Shown here: in pieces, positions 63,808 to 64,000 of the stretch
How positions within the stretch are numbered: position 1 is the stretch's first letter
Layout: each line of letters begins with the position of its first letter
Assembly: GCF_037893015.1 (NCBI RefSeq)
Contig: NC_133658.1
Coordinates: forward strand, 18,286,268 to 18,350,267
DNA: 64,000 nucleotides
DNA from: Macrotis lagotis
Lineage: Eukaryota > Chordata > Mammalia > Peramelemorphia > Peramelidae
Direction of reading: 5' to 3'
Notes under the pieces: generated by a model
Seen by the model: the letters and a program-made list of their open reading frames with translations, nothing else
Told to the model about the DNA's origin: nothing
Databases searched by the model: none
Made by a program: the position numbers and the translations under genes

Positions 63808-64000
63808 ATCCTTTACCCACAATATCTCATTTAAGTCTCAACACAAGCCTGAGAGATAGAAACTACAGGTAATAATATCCTCATTTTATAGATGAGAAAC
63901 TTGTGACTTAGGAATATTAAGTGACTGGTCTAAAGCTGCACAGTTAGTAATTATTTGGATCTGTTTCCCCAGCTCCTAGCATGCTGTGTAGTATACAGCA
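63808..64000 (-). mobile_element. SINE-D / MIR, runs off the window
   Basis: cccacaatatctcatttaag, cctcattttatagatgagaa, gcacagttagtaattatttg. Confidence 0.65.

Overview
The window is 64 kb of a mammalian, almost certainly marsupial, nuclear genome. It looks intergenic or deep-intronic and is built mostly from layered transposon copies. I find no protein-coding exon, rRNA, snRNA or functional tRNA that I can support. The marsupial call rests on many copies of tRNA-derived SINEs whose head reads like ggcagctaggtggcgcagtg, together with old LINEs of the CR1/L2 type and a marsupial-type L1. The mix of a short SINE with a tail like cattgccttgcaaaa (as in WSINE1, named from memory) and a SINE with an RTE-type tail suggests an Australian marsupial, but the species cannot be fixed from sequence alone.

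Labels used in the entries. SINE-A: short, about 150 bp, tRNA head plus a tail ending cattgccttgcaaaa. SINE-B: the same head, CORE-like middle, tail containing tttgccaagaaaac and ending in agtcagacatgactga. SINE-C: the same head, a long tail containing ccaggaccatctcc and ending gaatgaaggacaaa plus (atc)n. SINE-D: MIR/MAR1-like, tail containing aatgagataatatttgtaaa. SINE-E: a head/CORE element with a tail like gtagagggaactt. MIR-F: MIR-like with a tail like gatgacctctaaggt. LINE-X: one CR1/L2/L3-superfamily LINE, present as many copies on both strands. L1: marsupial L1. G and Z: dispersed repeats I cannot name.

Layout. 0-10 kb: LINE-X pieces, two local duplications, a 1.88-kb block between 39-bp direct repeats that contains an LTR-like sequence, and opposed (GA)n/(CT)n tracts. 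10-14 kb: the best LINE-X copy, on the minus strand, with endonuclease and reverse-transcriptase relics and clean SINE insertions. 14-24 kb: SINE-C, L1 and LTR-like pieces, and an RTE fragment inserted in a LINE-X tail. 24-25 kb: a 66-bp-unit minisatellite. 26-36 kb: a large GA tract, SINEs, repeat G copies and a duplicated 190-bp block. 36-42 kb: SINEs and a 690-bp (GACAGA)-type tract. 43-45 kb: the second large LINE-X copy and a SINE-in-SINE nest. 46-48 kb: a duplicated MIR/(CA)n/LINE block. 49-50.5 kb: minus-strand L1 interrupted by SINEs. 51.7-52.4 kb: a SINE nest inside a LINE tail. 56.6-58.8 kb: L1, a 100-N assembly gap, and a minisatellite split by SINE-C, itself split by L1. 58.8-62 kb: the least repetitive part, with candidate conserved non-coding sequence. 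62.9 kb: a near-perfect 74-nt hairpin.

How the parts relate: the clearest functional link is that SINE-C and an RTE-type LINE share their 3' ends, as expected if the LINE machinery copies the SINE. LINE-X, L1 and SINE copies give a readable relative chronology through nested insertions and target-site duplications (TSDs).
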